A stretch of 64,000 nt of DNA from PALSA-555 sp963821325 (GCA_963821325.1 CAWGDC010000006.1:62001-126000), one strand, 5' to 3'; numbered from the stretch's first letter, positions 1 to 9,196 are shown. Notes: generated by a model not told the origin, from the sequence alone. Program-made: numbers and translations.

Positions 1-87
1 CGGCGCGCTCGGGCCGGGGAGTGCCGCGGACGACTGCACGACGAGGCGGTTTCGACGGTTCTCAGTCTCGGCGCCGGATCATTGCGT

Positions 88-1701
88 TCACGCTGGAATG
101 GCGGTTGAGCGGTTCCTCGAAGCGCCGTGGTGAGCGGCGCTGCCTCGTTGACGCTGCGCGACGCGGCGCCACGCTCGTTCAATCGCCAAGCCGAGGAGCA
201 GCAGCATCAGGAGCTCGGCGTCAAGATGAAAGCGGTTGTTCTCGCCGAAGTCGAGGGCGTTGCCCACCACGAACGTCCATGCCACGGTGAACGCGGCGAA
301 CACGTCGAACACGGCCGTTGGGTCTCGCAGACGTCGTCGCCGGAGCTGGCGGACGCCCTGCACCACGATGACCGCGCCGGCCAGGAGGATCGTCAGCTGG
401 ATCTGTGGGAAGGAACCCATGTGGTCGTAGAACGGTGGCCCGAGATCACCCGACGGCGAATGGACGAGACGAGGAAAGGGGATCTCCAGCAGCACGATCC
501 GCCGATACCAGCGGTCGTAGGGGGCGATGTGACTCGCGTTGCCGGTCTCGTTGAGGAACGGGTAGATCGATGCCGGGGCAAGGGAGCGCTCCGAGCCGTC
601 GAACTGACCTGAGAGGTACTTGAGCGGGTCAGCTCGAAGCGCGGCAAGGTCGTCGTGCATGAATCCGGTCGAAGCCTCGAGGTAGCACTGATAGTTGAAG
701 TTCGGCGCGCCACTCGACGTCTGCTGCTCGTCGAGAATCGGAACCCCCCGATAGGTCGGGCGACAGTGGGGGAAGTGCTGCTCGTACTCCGACCACGGGA
801 CAAAGGCGGTCTGTGCGGAGGCTGGCGTTCCGGGGATGAGATCCCACAGCCGGTTGAGGTCCCCGCTGGCGGTGAGTCGGGAAAGCTCCTTGGCCGGGAG
901 CTGCTTCACGGTGGCATCGCTCGCATCGAACCAGGTCCAAGAGCTCAGTCCAGGAACCCCGAAGAGCACGATGTTCTTGACGACGAGGAGCCCCACGAGC
1001 CCGAGGGCCACGCCACCCAGGACGAGCGCGCCACGAAAATGCGGGAGACGGCGACCCCCAACCAAGCTCAGGGCGAGCACGACCACCAGCCAGATCGGTG
1101 GGTAGAGGGTACGCGTCAACACCAGGGCGGTCGCTGCTCCGGCAAACACGGCGTAGCCGAGCCAGAGTTGCCGATACCGAAGCCAGCGCACGAGGCCGGC
1201 CGCACAGATCACCAAGTCGACGGCGCAGAACCAGTCGTAGGAGGACCAATTGCTGTAGAGCAGCACGTCGGAGCTGCTCATCACGACGACACCTATGGCG
1301 ATCGCCACGGCCCGGTTCGCGCCGAGTTGAACCGCGCAGTCGAAGAGCGCGAGCGCGGCCAGCGCGGCCAGCAGCAGGGAGAGGATCTGGAACGAGACCG
1401 CCGTCGTGAACGGGGAGAACTTGAGCACCAGCCCCACCGTGAGGCTGAAGAGCGGCGGTTGGGTGTGCAGAAAGAAGATGGTCTGGAGTAGGTGCTGCTG
1501 GAGCAGGGCGGGGTCGGCGAGCTGATTGAGGAGCGGGATCCTCGCTGTCCCAACGAGCTGCGACGCGTCGTAGCGGACACCGGAGACCGCTGCCAGTCCC
1601 TGGCTGAGCGCCACGACGGCCACGAGAATCGACGGGCCGGCCCAGCCCCATCGACGAGGCTCCGGAGGGGCGGCGTCGGCCGCTGCTCGATCGCTTGTCA
1701 C
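88..1701 (-). CDS. Polytopic membrane protein, GT-C glycosyltransferase-like
   Basis: A 537-residue protein starting at GTG. It has about ten hydrophobic segments: one at residues 20-41, a dense block from about 95 to 245, and three more between about 440 and 515. They are separated by a hydrophilic stretch of roughly 190 residues that probably faces outside. Residues 79-85 read HTQPPLF, which resembles the 'PPL' motif in the first loops of GT-C glycosyltransferases (PMT/ArnT type). Those enzymes move sugars from polyprenyl-phosphate donors onto extracytoplasmic acceptors. Membership is inferred from topology and this one motif; donor and acceptor cannot be read. The gene stands alone, and the 290 bp beyond its start hold no gene I can support. 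It could also be an uncharacterised membrane protein outside that clan. Confidence 0.6.
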   Translation of the reverse strand: MTSDRAAADAAPPEPRRWGWAGPSILVAVVALSQGLAAVSGVRYDASQLVGTARIPLLNQLADPALLQQHLLQTIFFLHTQPPLFSLTVGLVLKFSPFTTAVSFQILSLLLAALAALALFDCAVQLGANRAVAIAIGVVVMSSSDVLLYSNWSSYDWFCAVDLVICAAGLVRWLRYRQLWLGYAVFAGAATALVLTRTLYPPIWLVVVLALSLVGGRRLPHFRGALVLGGVALGLVGLLVVKNIVLFGVPGLSSWTWFDASDATVKQLPAKELSRLTASGDLNRLWDLIPGTPASAQTAFVPWSEYEQHFPHCRPTYRGVPILDEQQTSSGAPNFNYQCYLEASTGFMHDDLAALRADPLKYLSGQFDGSERSLAPASIYPFLNETGNASHIAPYDRWYRRIVLLEIPFPRLVHSPSGDLGPPFYDHMGSFPQIQLTILLAGAVIVVQGVRQLRRRRLRDPTAVFDVFAAFTVAWTFVVGNALDFGENNRFHLDAELLMLLLLGLAIERAWRRVAQRQRGSAAHHGASRNRSTAIPA

Positions 1702-1992
1702 GGATCGGACCAGGACGACCCCCCGCTAGTGGTCACCGAGCTCGCGGATGTCCGCGAGCGATCATCGGAGCCGGCCGGATGCGCACCGCAAGGAGAGGCT
1801 GGACGCCGGCGTCGCTACCGACACCTCGACCATGCCCGATCGTTGCACACCGCTCGACGCCGCGTGGGGCTCGCCGCACACACGCGGTGCTTCGGTGCCA
1901 ATGAAGGTCGGCGTGTGAGCGACGCATCGGGACTCGTGGGCTCATCGCCGGGCTGGTCGGTGTTCACTCGGCGAGGTGCGAAAGCGACCGGG

Positions 1993-3996
1993 TCAGCCGA
2001 GGGCGGCTTGCAGGGCACTGAGCACGTCGTCACCGACGGCGACTGGTCCGCCGCACACGTAGCCCAGGGTTCCGATCCCCAGGTTCGCGAGATACCCGCT
2101 GACGGGTTCTGGCAGCGGCGCGTGGGGCGGCACGAGCAGCATCGGGCCGAGCCGCCCGCCGGTGGCCGTGAACACCCCGCAGGCGAGGGCGTCGGGGAAG
2201 TTCAGGCTGGTGGCCACGCCGTAGACCGCCGCGTGGGCGAAGAACCTGGTCGCCACGGCGGCCGAGGTCCCGACGAGGTCCGGCCCGAACACCGCCGTCG
2301 CGGAAGGGTCCGCGCCAGCCGCGGCGAGCGGGCCGCCAATCGCGTATCGCGTGCTGAGCGGGTGCGCCGCGAGGTACGCGGCGGTCTCGGGGGCCTGGGC
2401 GTCACCGTCGGTGAGCAGGATCGCCCCGTGGGCCTGGATGGCTGCCGGCACCGCCGAGAGCGCGTCAGCGAAGTCCAGCCCGGTGGCTTCGAACACCGTT
2501 CTGGGGTTGTCGAGCTCTTGGGCGATCGCCACCGCGGTGGCGGCCTGGTCCGCGCCTTGGACTCGCTGCACCACATAGCCCGCGCTCGTCAACGTCGTAT
2601 CGATGCGCGGATCCAGCGCCAGGGGACCACCGAGAACGTAGATCGTGTCGTCGGTCGGTAGCACTCGTTTGATCTCCGTCAGGACCCGTGGATCCAGTGA
2701 CGAGCTGGACGATGCCCCGGGAGTGATCAGCAACGGTCCCCCCACCTTGGCGGCGAGCGGTCCCCCGGCGAGCGCGTCGGCGAAGAAGTCCGAGCGCGCC
2801 AGGACCACCGACGAAGAACCATTGGGGAACGCGGCCTGGGAAACCGCGATCGATGTCGCGATCGTGTCGGTGCCCGAGATCCGAGACGGAAGCGGTGCAC
2901 ACGGCGCGATCGCCACCCCGAACGGGTTCGAGCCCACCGTGACGTCGGTCCGGTTCTTGGTCGCGACATCGAGCATCGAAACTGTGGTCCCGCCAAAGTT
3001 GGCCACGAAGACGGTGGTTCCGTCCGGGGTGATCGCCACCCCGAACGGCCCTTGCCCGACGGGGATGTCGGTGAGACTCCGAGACTGGGTCGCCACATCA
3101 ACCGTCGACACCGAACCGTCGACCTCGTGGCTGATGAAGGCCGTGGTTCCGTCGGGGGTGATCGCCACCCCGATCGGGACCAAGCCGACACCGATGTCGG
3201 TAGGGTTCTTGGTCCGGGTCGCCACGTCAATCGCCGACATCGAGCCACCAAACTCGTTCACGAGGAAGGCCGTTGCTCCATCGGGGGTGACCGCCACCCC
3301 GACCGGGCCCGCGCCGACGCCGATGTCGGTGGGGTTCTTGGTCCGAGTCGCCACATCAATCGTCGACACCGAATTGCTGCCGAAGTTCGTGACGAAGGCG
3401 GTCTTCCCATCGGGAGTGATCGCCACCCCCGCGGGCTTCACGCCGACGGGGATGTCGGCGCCGCTCTTGGTCCGAGTCGCCACATCAATCGTCGACACCG
3501 AATCGCTGCCGTAGTTGGTGACAAAGGCGGTCTTCCCGTCAGGGGTGATCGCGACGGCGGACGGAGCTGCGCCGATGGGGATGTCGGTGGGGTTCCTCGT
3601 CCGGGTCGCCACATCAATCGTCGACACGGTGGTTCCGCCCGCGTTGGTCACGAAGGCGGTCTTCCCGTCAGGGGTGATCGCGACGGCGGACGGACCCGCG
3701 CCGACCGGGACGTCGGTCGGGTTCTTCGTCCGGGTCGCTTCATCGATCGTCGACACCGAATCGCTGCCGTAGTTGGTGACGAAGGCAATCGCGCAGCTCG
3801 CCGCCCCGCCCGATCCGGCGGTTGGCGCCGAGGTCGAAGCCGGCGCAGCGACGTGATCCACGGTGGGGTGGTTGCGGAGCGCGCCGATGCGGGCCTCGGG
3901 GGCTAGAGCAGCCAGGGGAGGCGCGACCACGGCCACGCCGACCAGCGCCGCGACGCCCAATGCGACGCTCGCTCCACCTGTCAAGCGCCCAGCCAT
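1993..3996 (-). CDS. Secreted YVTN beta-propeller with three cell-wall-binding (CWB2) repeats
   Basis: A 667-residue exported protein. Residues 1 to about 33 form a signal peptide. Seven repeats of about 43 residues follow (roughly 70-365). Each starts like AFVTNYGSDSVSTID, ends with AITPDGKT, and fits one blade of a seven-bladed YVTN propeller. The last ~290 residues contain three copies of the putative cell wall binding repeat 2 (PF04122), each with an F-x-DAL core (FFADAL, DFADAL, NFPDAL). In Clostridium, CWB2 triplets anchor S-layer proteins non-covalently to wall polymers, so surface display is the likely outcome. The propeller ligand is unknown. The ATG at 3996 is chosen because the signal peptide follows at once. 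No neighbouring gene suggests a partner. Confidence 0.85.
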   Translation of the reverse strand: MAGRLTGGASVALGVAALVGVAVVAPPLAALAPEARIGALRNHPTVDHVAAPASTSAPTAGSGGAASCAIAFVTNYGSDSVSTIDEATRTKNPTDVPVGAGPSAVAITPDGKTAFVTNAGGTTVSTIDVATRTRNPTDIPIGAAPSAVAITPDGKTAFVTNYGSDSVSTIDVATRTKSGADIPVGVKPAGVAITPDGKTAFVTNFGSNSVSTIDVATRTKNPTDIGVGAGPVGVAVTPDGATAFLVNEFGGSMSAIDVATRTKNPTDIGVGLVPIGVAITPDGTTAFISHEVDGSVSTVDVATQSRSLTDIPVGQGPFGVAITPDGTTVFVANFGGTTVSMLDVATKNRTDVTVGSNPFGVAIAPCAPLPSRISGTDTIATSIAVSQAAFPNGSSSVVLARSDFFADALAGGPLAAKVGGPLLITPGASSSSSLDPRVLTEIKRVLPTDDTIYVLGGPLALDPRIDTTLTSAGYVVQRVQGADQAATAVAIAQELDNPRTVFEATGLDFADALSAVPAAIQAHGAILLTDGDAQAPETAAYLAAHPLSTRYAIGGPLAAAGADPSATAVFGPDLVGTSAAVATRFFAHAAVYGVATSLNFPDALACGVFTATGGRLGPMLLVPPHAPLPEPVSGYLANLGIGTLGYVCGGPVAVGDDVLSALQAALG
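2890..3785 (-). repeat. Seven 129-bp tandem repeats encoding propeller blades
   Basis: Near-exact tandem repeats of about 129 bp inside the gene above. The reverse complement of each encodes one YVTN blade. The phrase 'gtcgccacatcaatcgtcga' recurs with few changes, so the blades arose by recent duplication. The last blade, near 2900-3020, is shorter and more divergent. Confidence 0.85.
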
Positions 3997-4592
3997 TCAC
4001 ACCCAGCGTTTCGCCAGAGGGCCGGACGCCCTCACCGACGAACGTAGAGGGGAGGCGCCTGCCAGCAACCAGCCCCGACGGGGGGCCCCGGCCTCATCTC
4101 GCCCGTCACCGTACATGCTTGAGGCAATCCACGGCCAGACACCGCGCTCTCGCGGAAGCTGCGACCACCGCCTCGAGCACCGCGGTCGGTTGAGCGTCGT
4201 CGTCCCAGCAGCGCTGCTTCCGCGACCGGTCGCGTCGGGGTACCCGGGCACCCCCGAAGTGTGGAGGCATCCACGAGGAGGGATGTGATGGCAGAGAGCG
4301 CGGCCACGGGCAGGACTCGCGTGGGGAGGGTCACGACCCGCTCAGGTCCACGCTAGGAGCGTGGTCGAGCGACGAAGAAGAGAGAGGTGACCGGCGCGTG
4401 CGCCTCCGAGGCACCGGCACGAACCGACGCGGTCGCGTACGTCCCCCTGCGCCGAGGTGCTCACCGTGTCGCCGCCGGCCGAACACCGACCCGGTCTCCC
4501 GGCGCCGTGGCGGACCCAGCCCTGGGGCTTCGGATCGCTCAACCGTCAGCGTACCGAGATGGTCAGCTGCGGGCGAGCGGCCACCGACCCCG
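3997..4592. other. Non-coding interval, no gene supported
   Basis: About 600 bp between the start of the propeller gene and the end of the dienelactone-hydrolase-like gene. Open frames exist on both strands, but all are Arg/Pro/Ser-rich GC artefacts without a ribosome site or recognisable domain. It probably carries the propeller gene's promoter. I saw no strong hairpin or repeat. Confidence 0.5.
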
Positions 4593-5282
4593 TCAGCGCA
4601 CGTTCGCGCGGAAGAACTCGATCGTGCGGCGCCACGCCGTGTCGGTGTGCTCGGCGTGGAACACCTCGGGGCGATGGTGGTTCGTGAACGCGTGGTCGAC
4701 ACCGGGGTAGATGTAGAACTCGGCGGTCTTGCCCAGCGCGTGCAGCTGCTCCTCCAGCTCGTGCACCGCGGCCGGGCTGGCGGAGGCGTCGTTCTCGGCG
4801 TAATGGCCCTGCACGGGCGCGGACAGGCGCGCGAAGTCGGGTTGCGCGGCCGGCCAGGGGATGACCCCGTAGTAGGGGGCGACCGCGGTGACCGTGTCCG
4901 GTCGCAGCGTCGCGAGCCAGAGGGCTAGGCCGCCGCCCATGCAGAAGCCGATCACCCCCACCCCGCGGGACGTGACCGCGTCGTGGGCGGCGAGGTGGTC
5001 GACCGCGCCGCTCATGTCCTTCGCGGCCCGCTCCAGGTTGAGGGCCATCATCAGCTTCGCGGCCTCGTCGGGCTCGCGGGTGGCCGCGCCGCGGTACAGG
5101 TCGGGGGCGAGCGCGACGAACCCCTCGGTGGCGAACCGGTCACAGACCTCGCGGATCTGGTCGTTCAGCCCCCACCACTCCTGGATGACGACGACGCCCG
5201 GGCCGTTCCCGGTCTCGGGGCGGGCCAGGTACCCGGAGCCCTCCGAGCCGTTGCTGGGGAACGTGACGTTCGATCCGGGCAT
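4593..5282 (-). CDS. Dienelactone hydrolase family protein
   Basis: A 229-residue alpha/beta hydrolase of the dienelactone hydrolase family, the usual length. The DLH triad is visible: nucleophile Cys114 in GFCMGGG, Asp165 in AENDA, His197 in GVDHAF. Glu36 in QEWWGLN matches the glutamate that primes the cysteine thiolate in DLH. These enzymes hydrolyse dienelactones in chlorocatechol breakdown or act on related esters. With no catabolic neighbours, the substrate here is unknown. The ATG at 5282 has a strong upstream purine run (GGGGGG). The gene is transcribed away from the broken gene at 5381, and no signal peptide is present, so it is cytoplasmic. Confidence 0.9.
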   Translation of the reverse strand: MPGSNVTFPSNGSEGSGYLARPETGNGPGVVVIQEWWGLNDQIREVCDRFATEGFVALAPDLYRGAATREPDEAAKLMMALNLERAAKDMSGAVDHLAAHDAVTSRGVGVIGFCMGGGLALWLATLRPDTVTAVAPYYGVIPWPAAQPDFARLSAPVQGHYAENDASASPAAVHELEEQLHALGKTAEFYIYPGVDHAFTNHHRPEVFHAEHTDTAWRRTIEFFRANVR

Positions 5283-5380
5283 CGACCCCCCTTTGGGTGC
5301 GTGGCGGCGCGGCGGGGCACCATCCCGGCGGCCGGCCCGAACGACGCTACCGCCCTGGCCATGAGGAGCGCCGTGCGCGG

Positions 5381-5854
5381 GTGACGAGCCCCGATCCCAC
5401 CGCGAAGCTGGCCACCAGCCTGGGCGTCACGCTCGACGACGAGACGACCATGTTCCACCTGCGCCGGGTGGTGCTCCCGGGGCGCCCGAAGGCGCGGCGT
5501 GGGTGCCCGTCGCCGAGCCGATCTTCGCCACGCTCGGTGACGCCGACCGCCACGGCGCGTTCGTGGTGCCCGCGTCCAGTCGCGCGCGGCGCCTGCTCGG
5601 CGACGCCGAGCAGCGGGTCGTGACGTTCGTCGATCCCGACCTGGCTCGTGTCGAGCCTCGGGTTGGAGCGCCTGCCCGCGTTCGTGCACCTGCGCCGGGA
5701 CACGACGGCCGTCGCGTCGAGCGAGGGATAGGACCCGCGCGGCGGGCAGCGGGTCGCTCGGGAGGTCGGCGCGGCGAGGGCCTGGACCGTGCCCGAAGTA
5801 GCCGGTTCGGGCGATCCGCGCCCAACGCCCGGCTGGCCAATTTCTGCCGCCTGA
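5381..5854 (+). pseudogene. Broken conserved hypothetical gene (two frameshifts and a TAG)
   Basis: A recognisable reading can be rebuilt from three frames. GTG 5381 gives MTSPDPTAKLATSLGVTLDD.... Near 5485-5500 the sense moves to a second frame (AEPIFATLGDADRHGAF, VVTFVDP). Near 5640 it moves to a third (ERLPAFVHLRRDTT, AWTVPE, PTPGWP), ending at TGA 5852. In the third frame a TAG sits where the reading EG*DPRG strongly suggests a tryptophan codon, so this copy carries a substitution as well as two indels. No domain name can be given with confidence. Either it is a genuine pseudogene or the indels are sequencing errors on top of one nonsense change. Confidence 0.5.
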
Positions 5855-6028
5855 CCTGCTGCGACGCGAGGAAACGCGGCCCGATCCTGGCGCCGGCCCC
5901 TCGTGATGCCTAGGGTGCAGCACAGCCCGGACGTCATCGTGCGAGATGACGTGCGGGTCGTTTTGCAAGGCTCGCTGCACCACCAAACCGCCCGCTGTCC
6001 GCCACCAACGAGAGCGATCGACTTGCTG

Positions 6029-7063
6029 ATGACGCGCTTGCAGATCAAGACCTTGAGCCTCGGATTCGCCGCCCTGCTCGCCGCCGGGACGGCGACCGTG
6101 TTCACCGTCGCCACCGGGACCGCCGGCGCCGCGCCCGGCACGAGCCTGCAGGCCCAGGCCGCGCAGCTGTCGGCCGCCATCAACGCCAACGCCGTGAAGC
6201 TCGACGCGCTCAACGAGCAGATCAATGCCGCCCAGTACCAGCTGGATCAGGCGAACGCCACGATCGCGGACTCGCAGGCTCGCATCGCCGCGGCGAAGGC
6301 CCAGACCGCCGCCCTGCAGCGGCTCGTCGAGCAGCGCGCGGTGTCGATCTACCAGGCGGCGACGACCGGGGCGGACACCAGCCTCTTCAACGTCGACCCG
6401 AGCGAGCTGGCGAGCAGCCAGCAGTACACCGCGGCGGCGAGCGACCAGGACAACGTGCTCGTCGACCAGCTGAACGAGTCGAAGGCCCAGTTGAGCGCCC
6501 GCGAGAAGGACGCGCTGACCGCCAAGCAGGCCGCCGAAGCGCAGCAGGCCGCGCTGAAGAACGCCGAGGCGAGCTTCAACGCCTCGAACGCCCAGTACTC
6601 GGCGCTGCTCGCGCAGGTGAACGGCAGCATCGCGAGCATCGTCGCCCAGGACACCGCGGCGGCCAACGCCGCCCAGGGGCCGAAGGGCTCCGGCGGCTTC
6701 GCGTTCGATCCGAGCAAGGTCCCGCCCGCGAGCGGCTCCGCGGGCATCGCGGTGAGCTACGCCCAGCAGCAGCTCGGCAAGCCGTACTGCTACGCCGGGA
6801 CCGGGCCGAGCTGCTACGACTGCTCCGGGCTCACGATGCAGGCGTGGGGCGCGGCAGGGGTCGGGCTGCCCCACAACTCGGAGGCCCAGTCCGCCGATTT
6901 GCCGCACGTGCCGCTCGGCGACATGGTCGCCGGCGACATCGCGTACACGTACGGCCACGTCGGCCTCTACGTCGGGGGGGGCGCCGTCATCCATGCGCCC
7001 CATACCGGGGACGTCGTCCGCTACATCGACGCGGGCTACTTCGCGTACGGGCTGCGACCCTGA
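6029..7063 (+). CDS. Secreted NlpC/P60 peptidoglycan endopeptidase with coiled-coil N-terminus
   Basis: A 344-residue exported hydrolase. The start at ATG 6029 is preferred because it places a signal peptide (residues 1 to about 35, ending TAGAAP) at the N-terminus; an upstream in-frame ATG would add 42 non-conserved residues. Residues about 40-215 are Ala/Gln/Asn-rich heptads, a long coiled coil as in RipA/PcsB-like proteins, where it regulates access to the active site. The C-terminal domain (about 235-344) is NlpC/P60: catalytic Cys265 in YDCSGL, His310 in GHVGLYVG, and a third polar residue at His322. The family cleaves D-Glu-mDAP bonds in stem peptides and acts in cell separation. A short gap separates it from selD. 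Confidence 0.9.
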   Translation: MTRLQIKTLSLGFAALLAAGTATVFTVATGTAGAAPGTSLQAQAAQLSAAINANAVKLDALNEQINAAQYQLDQANATIADSQARIAAAKAQTAALQRLVEQRAVSIYQAATTGADTSLFNVDPSELASSQQYTAAASDQDNVLVDQLNESKAQLSAREKDALTAKQAAEAQQAALKNAEASFNASNAQYSALLAQVNGSIASIVAQDTAAANAAQGPKGSGGFAFDPSKVPPASGSAGIAVSYAQQQLGKPYCYAGTGPSCYDCSGLTMQAWGAAGVGLPHNSEAQSADLPHVPLGDMVAGDIAYTYGHVGLYVGGGAVIHAPHTGDVVRYIDAGYFAYGLRP

Positions 7064-7096
7064 GTTGACGGCGCGGGCCGGCCCTACGATCGGGTC

Positions 7097-8167
7097 GTGA
7101 CCGCCCTCGAGCAGCCGACCCGTCTCACGGCGTTCTCGCACGGCGCGGGCTGCGCCTGCAAGCTGTCGCCCGCCGACCTGCGCACGGTGCTCGGGCTGGT
7201 GCGCGCCCCGGCCGGTGTCGACCCCGACCTGCTCGTCGGGTTCGACACCGCCGACGACGCCGCGGTGTACCGGCTGCGTGACGACCTGGCCGTCGTCGTC
7301 ACCACCGACTTCTTCACCCCGATCGTCGACGACGCCTACGACTGGGGTCGCATCGCGGCGACGAACGCCCTCTCCGACGTCTACGCCATGGGCGGGGTCC
7401 CGCTGGTCGCCCTGAACCTCGTGGCCTGGCCCCGCGACGGCCTGCCCTTCGAGCTGCTCGCCCGGGTCCTCGACGGCGGCGCCGACGCCGTCACGGCAGC
7501 GGGCGCGGTCGTCGCCGGGGGCCACTCCATCGACGACCCGGAGCCGAAGTTCGGGCTCGCGGTGGTCGGCACCGTCGACCCCGCCCAGGTGTTCACGAAC
7601 GCCGGCGCGCGGCCCGGCGACGCGATCGTGCTCACCAAGCCGCTCGGGCTCGGGGTGGTCGCCACCGCGCTGAAGCGCGGTGAGGCCCCAGCCGGGCTCG
7701 TCGCCGACGCCGTGACCCTCATGACCACCTTGAACGCGGGCGCCCGCGACGCCGCGGTGGCGCTCGGCCCCGCGGTGCACGCCGTCACTGACGTCACCGG
7801 CTTCGGGCTGCTCGGGCATCTGCGCGAGCTGCTCGCCGCGTCGGGCCTGGCGGGCGTCGTCGACGCGTCGGTCGTCCCGGTCCTCGACGGGGCGCGGGCG
7901 CTGCTCGCCGCCGGGATGGTCGCCGGCGGGACGCAGCGCAACCACGCGTTCGTCACCGAGGCCGCCCCGGTCGACTGGGGGACGCTCCCCGAACCCGAGC
8001 AGCTGCTCCTCGCGGACGCCCAGACCTCCGGCGGGCTGCTCGTCGCGGTCGACGCCGCCCACGCCGACCATCTCGTCAGCGAGCTCGTCGCGCGACACAC
8101 CCCCGCCGCGGCCGTCGTCGCCCACACCGTCGCCGGGCCAGCCGGCGCCATCACCGTCAGGGGATGA
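7097..8167 (+). CDS. selD: Selenide, water dikinase
   Basis: A 356-residue SelD, the standard length. It makes monoselenophosphate from selenide and ATP, the selenium donor for Sec-tRNA and selenouridine. The N-terminal active site reads SHGAGCACKLSP, with catalytic Cys19 (Cys rather than Sec) and the essential Lys22. The PurM-like ATP fold follows (FDTADDAAVYR, DVYAMGGVPL, GGHSID). The start is GTG 7097. The gene overlaps the convergent downstream gene by 11 bp. No selA, selB, selC, selenouridine synthase or selenoprotein gene could be recognised within the window, so its user pathway lies elsewhere. Confidence 0.95.
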   Translation: MTALEQPTRLTAFSHGAGCACKLSPADLRTVLGLVRAPAGVDPDLLVGFDTADDAAVYRLRDDLAVVVTTDFFTPIVDDAYDWGRIAATNALSDVYAMGGVPLVALNLVAWPRDGLPFELLARVLDGGADAVTAAGAVVAGGHSIDDPEPKFGLAVVGTVDPAQVFTNAGARPGDAIVLTKPLGLGVVATALKRGEAPAGLVADAVTLMTTLNAGARDAAVALGPAVHAVTDVTGFGLLGHLRELLAASGLAGVVDASVVPVLDGARALLAAGMVAGGTQRNHAFVTEAAPVDWGTLPEPEQLLLADAQTSGGLLVAVDAAHADHLVSELVARHTPAAAVVAHTVAGPAGAITVRG

Positions 8168-9140
8168 CGAGCATCCCGAGCTCGGCCTCGAGGGACTGAC
8201 GCGGCTTGGCGCCCAGCGCGGTGCGCTCGAGGCGCCCGTTGCGGAACAGCCCGATCATCGGGATGCTCTGCACCTCGAAGCGCTGCGCGATCGCCGGCTC
8301 CTCGTCGATGTTGACCTTCACCACCTTGTAGGAGCCCTGACGCATCGCCGCGATCTGCTCGACGACCGGCGACACGGCGCGGCACGGCTGACACCACGGC
8401 GCCCAGAAGTCCACGATGACCGGCTGCTCGGCGCGGAGCACCTCGGCGTCGAACGCCGCGGTCGTGACCGGCTTCACCAGCGGCTCGGGCGGCGCCTCGG
8501 GCATCGGCTCGCTCGGCCGCTCCCCCGCCACCACCGCGTCGAGCCACGCCTTCGCCGCCTGGACGCTCTCGAGCGCCACGGCGTGTCCGATCGGGTACTC
8601 CTGGTAGACGACGGGGACGCCGTGGTCCATCAGCTCGGTCGCGAGCGCGCGGCCGCGCGCCACCGGCACCAGCGGGTCGTCCGTGCCGTGCTGCACGAGC
8701 ACCGGCACCGAGGCGGCCGCGTCCCAGTCGAAGTCGATCCCGTCGGGCGGGACCGGGCTCATGGCCAGCACGCCGAGCGGGTGCGGCCGGTCGCTGCGCC
8801 GCAGGCCGAGCGCGACGGCGAGGCCGCCGCCCTGCGAGAAGCCGCCGACGATGGCGGCGGCCCGGTCGTGCCCGTGCTCGGCGCAGACCGAATCGAGGAG
8901 GTCGTCGAGCGCGTCGAGGGAGCTGGCGAACGTGGCGTCGCCGCCGCCGCCCAGGTCGAACCACGCGAAGCCCGGCGGTGCGGCCACCGGGCCGCGGGGC
9001 AGCACGGTGAGGAAGCGCCCCTCGGGATCGAGGTAGGAGAGCAGCCCCCCGAGGTCGCGCTCGTCGGCGCCGAACCCGTGGGCGAGCAGCAGCACCCGCG
9101 TCGCGGTGGGCGGCCCGACGAGGTTGTGGACGAGGCTCAT
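8157..9140 (-). CDS. Alpha/beta hydrolase (carboxylesterase type) fused to thioredoxin
   Basis: A 327-residue two-domain protein. Residues 1 to about 205 are a phospholipase/carboxylesterase-type hydrolase with a complete triad: Ser102 in GGFSQGGG, Asp154 in HGTDDPLVP, His186 in IGHAV. After a Pro-rich linker (about 206-225), residues 226-327 are a thioredoxin domain with active site WCQPC (Cys250/Cys253) and cis-Pro294 in SIPMIG. There is no signal peptide, so it is cytosolic. Separately, such hydrolases act on acyl esters or S-acyl groups, while thioredoxin reduces disulfides. The fusion could combine deacylation with disulfide reduction, but that is inference. Both domains are in one uninterrupted frame without an internal indel signature. 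It is convergent with selD. Confidence 0.88.
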   Translation of the reverse strand: MSLVHNLVGPPTATRVLLLAHGFGADERDLGGLLSYLDPEGRFLTVLPRGPVAAPPGFAWFDLGGGGDATFASSLDALDDLLDSVCAEHGHDRAAAIVGGFSQGGGLAVALGLRRSDRPHPLGVLAMSPVPPDGIDFDWDAAASVPVLVQHGTDDPLVPVARGRALATELMDHGVPVVYQEYPIGHAVALESVQAAKAWLDAVVAGERPSEPMPEAPPEPLVKPVTTAAFDAEVLRAEQPVIVDFWAPWCQPCRAVSPVVEQIAAMRQGSYKVVKVNIDEEPAIAQRFEVQSIPMIGLFRNGRLERTALGAKPRQSLEAELGMLVIP

Positions 9141-9196
9141 CGCGCTCCTCCGAAAAGGTGGGCGGGGCGACGCGCCGATGATGGCACGCTCGGCCC

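Noticed and set aside
3997..4592. Several open frames between the propeller and dienelactone-hydrolase-like genes
   Set aside because: Arg/Pro/Ser-rich, overlapping on both strands, no ribosome sites and no recognisable motifs.
5165..8125. A ~990-codon minus-strand frame opposite the NlpC/P60 and selD genes
   Set aside because: It is antisense to two well-supported genes, is Arg/Gly/Val-rich, and contains no domain.
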